Origin: Hyphomonas polymorpha PS728
GTDB taxonomy: Bacteria > Pseudomonadota > Alphaproteobacteria > Caulobacterales > Hyphomonadaceae
DNA length: 64,000 nucleotides
Direction: 5' to 3'
Assembly (NCBI RefSeq): GCF_000685315.1
Contig: NZ_ARYM01000001.1
Location: 186,001-250,000 of the forward strand
Shown: positions 61,890-64,000 of the stretch, piece after piece
Numbering within the stretch: position 1 is the stretch's first letter
Layout of the letters: each line of letters opens with the position of its first letter
Translations under genes and position numbers: made by a program
The notes under the pieces: generated by a model
Databases searched by the model: none
The model's input: only the letters and a program-made list of their open reading frames with translations
What the model was told of the DNA's origin: nothing

Positions 61890-63071
61890 TCAGTTTACCA
61901 GGCGCTTCAGCTCGCTGGCGAGGTCGGTTTTTTCCCAGGTGAAGGTGCCATCCGTGCCCGGAGTGCGGCCGAAATGGCCGTAGGCGGCGGTCGGCCCGTA
62001 GATCGCATTAGCAAGCTTCAGATGCGTCCGGATGCCCTTGGGCGAGAGGTCAAAGAGTTCGCGAACGGCTTTGGCGATACGGGCTTCGTCGGCCTGGCCT
62101 GTGCCATGGGTGTCGACATAGATCGACAGGGGCTGAGCAACACCGATCGCGTAGGAGACCTGGATGGTGCAACGGCTGGCGAGGCCGGCGGCCACTATGT
62201 TCTTGGCCAGGTAGCGTGTTGCGTAGGCCGCCGAACGATCGACCTTGGAAGGATCCTTGCCCGAAAACGCGCCGCCGCCATGGGGGGCTGCGCCGCCATA
62301 GGTGTCGACAATGATCTTGCGGCCGGTAAGGCCGGTATCCCCATCCGGGCCGCCGATGACAAAGCTGCCGGTCGGGTTGATGTAGAACTTGTCTTCCGGG
62401 GGGAACCAGCCCTCCGGGAGGACTTCCTTGACGACCGGCCGGATGATCTCGCGCAGCTCGTCCTGGCTGACACCGGCCTTGTGCTGGTGGGAGACAACGA
62501 CGGCATTGACGCCAACCGGGCGCGAGCCTTCATACTGCAGCGTGACCTGGCTCTTTGCATCCGGCTCCAGCTGCGGGTTCTGGCCCGAATGGCGCAGCCC
62601 GGCGAGCTTCTGCAGGATCTGGTGGGAATAGACGAGAGTGGCGGGCATCAGCTCCGGCGTCTCGTCGGTGGCATAGCCAAACATGATGCCCTGGTCGCCG
62701 GCGCCTTCTTCCTTGAAGAGGCCCTGGCCTTCTTCGACACCCTGGGCGATCTCCGCAGACTGTCCGTGAACGTAATTGTCCACGGTCATGTTCTGCCAAT
62801 GGAAACCTTCCTGCTCGTAGCCGATCTTCCTCACGACAGCGCGGGCGGCTGCATTCATTTCTTCGGGCGTGACCACGGCGCCATTATTGGTGCGCACTTC
62901 CCCGGCCAAAACCACGCGGTTGGTGGTGCAGAGGGTTTCGACAGCTACTTTCGACGACGGATCCTTCGTCAGGAACAGGTCGACGATAGCGTCCGATATC
63001 TGGTCGGCGACCTTGTCGGGGTGGCCTTCGGCAACGCTCTCGCTGGTGAACTCATGGGACTTCAGGGGCAT
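61890..63071 (-). CDS. metK: S-adenosylmethionine synthetase
   Basis: About 393 residues. Motifs [32 protein letters not shown] and [19 protein letters not shown] are diagnostic. It makes SAM from methionine and ATP. AGGAG lies before the ATG. It follows purU by 26 bases, which leaves no room for a SAM riboswitch directly upstream. Confidence 0.97.
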   Translation of the reverse strand: MPLKSHEFTSESVAEGHPDKVADQISDAIVDLFLTKDPSSKVAVETLCTTNRVVLAGEVRTNNGAVVTPEEMNAAARAVVRKIGYEQEGFHWQNMTVDNYVHGQSAEIAQGVEEGQGLFKEEGAGDQGIMFGYATDETPELMPATLVYSHQILQKLAGLRHSGQNPQLEPDAKSQVTLQYEGSRPVGVNAVVVSHQHKAGVSQDELREIIRPVVKEVLPEGWFPPEDKFYINPTGSFVIGGPDGDTGLTGRKIIVDTYGGAAPHGGGAFSGKDPSKVDRSAAYATRYLAKNIVAAGLASRCTIQVSYAIGVAQPLSIYVDTHGTGQADEARIAKAVRELFDLSPKGIRTHLKLANAIYGPTAAYGHFGRTPGTDGTFTWEKTDLASELKRLVN

Positions 63072-63097
63072 TCTGGGGCTCCTAATGGGAACGGGCG

Positions 63098-63955
63098 TTA
63101 TCGGGCGAAGACGACGGTGCGTCCGGAATTGAGGAATATGCGATGCTCTGCATGGGCCTTGACGGCCCGCAGGAGCGCGATCCCTTCAATGTGGCGGCCG
63201 GTTTCGATCATGTCTTCCGGCGTGAAGGTGTGGTCGATGGTTTCAGTGGCCTGGGTGATGATCGGGCCTTCATCCAGGTCTGCGGTGACATAATGGGCGG
63301 TTGCGCCAATGACCTTCACGCCGCGCGCATGGGCCTGGTGATAGGGCTGGGCGCCCTTGAAGCCCGGCAGGAAGGAATGGTGGATGTTGATGACGCGGCC
63401 TTCCAGGCGGCGGCAGGCCTCCTCGCTGAGCACCTGCATGTACCGGGCCAGGACGACCAGTTCCGAGCGCGTCTCCTGGATGATTTCATAAAGGCGGGTT
63501 TCAGCTTGTGCCTTGCTGGCCGTCGTGACGGGCACATGAAACCAGGGCAGGCCCCAATGGGCAAAGGTGGATTTCAGGGAGTCGTGATTGGACACGATCC
63601 CTGTGATCTCGATAGGCAGTTCGCCCCGGCGGGCAGCGTAGAGCAGTGTGTTGGCGCAATGGTCCGACTTTGACACCATCAGCAGGGTAGGGAGTTTTTC
63701 ATCCGATGGCCGGATCAGCCAGTCGGCTTCAATCTCGGCCGCAAGGGGCGCCATGGCCCCTTTGACTGCGTCCAGGGATCCGCCATTGCCCGGCGGGCTG
63801 AACACCAGCCGGGCAAAGAAGCGGTTCGTCTGCGGATCTCCGAAAGTGCGTGAGGTAATGATGAAACAGCCATGCTCTTCCATCAGCCGGGCAAGGCTGG
63901 CCACCAGGCCAACCCGGTCCGGGCAGTTCAGGGTGAGGATAAAGGTTTGAGACAA
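63098..63955 (-). CDS. purU: formyltetrahydrofolate deformylase
   Basis: About 285 residues. An N-terminal ACT domain ([20 protein letters not shown]) and a C-terminal formyltransferase-like domain with [16 protein letters not shown] and [14 protein letters not shown], which hold the catalytic Asn, His and Asp. It hydrolyses 10-formyl-THF to formate and THF, balancing one-carbon pools. It is the first visible gene of the purU-metK pair; a further 45 bases at the window end hold no feature. Confidence 0.94.
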   Translation of the reverse strand: MSQTFILTLNCPDRVGLVASLARLMEEHGCFIITSRTFGDPQTNRFFARLVFSPPGNGGSLDAVKGAMAPLAAEIEADWLIRPSDEKLPTLLMVSKSDHCANTLLYAARRGELPIEITGIVSNHDSLKSTFAHWGLPWFHVPVTTASKAQAETRLYEIIQETRSELVVLARYMQVLSEEACRRLEGRVINIHHSFLPGFKGAQPYHQAHARGVKVIGATAHYVTADLDEGPIITQATETIDHTFTPEDMIETGRHIEGIALLRAVKAHAEHRIFLNSGRTVVFAR

Positions 63956-64000
63956 GGGCTGCTCTCCCGCCGCCAGATCAATAGCGATAATGGTCTGGTT

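Noticed and set aside
63072-63097. Possible SAM riboswitch in front of metK.
   Set aside because: Only 26 bases separate purU and metK, too few for any known SAM riboswitch; the ribosome-binding site fills most of it.

Overview
The window is a GC-rich chromosomal segment of an alphaproteobacterium. The gene content fits the Hyphomonadaceae/Caulobacterales side of the class: a MucR-type regulator, DUF2336, DUF1491 and PAS_5-type proteins, a fused CysN/CysC, TadE/TadG, many ATGA gene overlaps and wall-to-wall coding density. The family-level placement is an inference. I see no rRNA, tRNA, CRISPR array, insertion sequence or prophage, so this is mostly core genome with lineage-specific small secreted proteins.

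Layout. 1-3.7 kb: 5' end of alanine racemase, an MFS exporter, a DoxX-like membrane protein and a DUF2336 protein. 3.8-11.8 kb: a ten-gene Mrp-type cation/proton antiporter operon in the order E-F-G-(MrpA C-terminal domain)-B-C-D-D'-X-D'', closed by a strong terminator. 11.9-20.3 kb: a MucR regulator, a PAS protein, SufE, an unknown abundant-looking secreted protein, an orphan histidine kinase, a glycosyltransferase, and a set of small secreted or lipoproteins, three of which look like relatives of one another. 20.3-28 kb: translation and ribosome genes (prfC, uup, rsuA, an RsmC-like methyltransferase), a thioesterase and a thiolase. 28-36 kb: TadE/TadG, a divergent EmrAB-type efflux pair with its TetR regulator and a double operator, and an ankyrin lipoprotein. 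36-43 kb: dnaJ, then a cell-wall neighbourhood (LpoA-like lipoprotein, rsmI, yraN, a class A penicillin-binding protein). 42.7-46.3 kb: a GGDEF-EAL protein next to an active-looking diguanylate cyclase. 46.3-47 kb: the longest non-coding gap. 47-52 kb: NnrU-like protein, panB, a TPR membrane protein, bamB and der. 52-60.5 kb: precursor supply for surface polysaccharide (manC, cysD-cysNC for sulfate activation, glmS, a nucleotidyltransferase-like protein with a helical N-terminus, a sugar aminotransferase). 60.8-64 kb: a fused MNT-HEPN protein, metK and purU.

The least conventional content is (i) the Mrp operon, which lacks a full-length MrpA and is collinear with the antiporter module of archaeal membrane-bound hydrogenases while carrying three NuoL/M/N-type subunits and an extra two-helix protein; (ii) the single-chain MNT-HEPN protein; (iii) the family of small secreted proteins with terminal cysteines; (iv) the helical-N-terminus/nucleotidyltransferase protein beside glmS; and (v) several clean palindromic operator candidates (upstream of emrA/tetR, the thiolase, tadE and the PAS gene).

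Coordinates of starts were chosen from ribosome-binding sites, overlaps and family lengths; where a start is doubtful this is stated in the entry.
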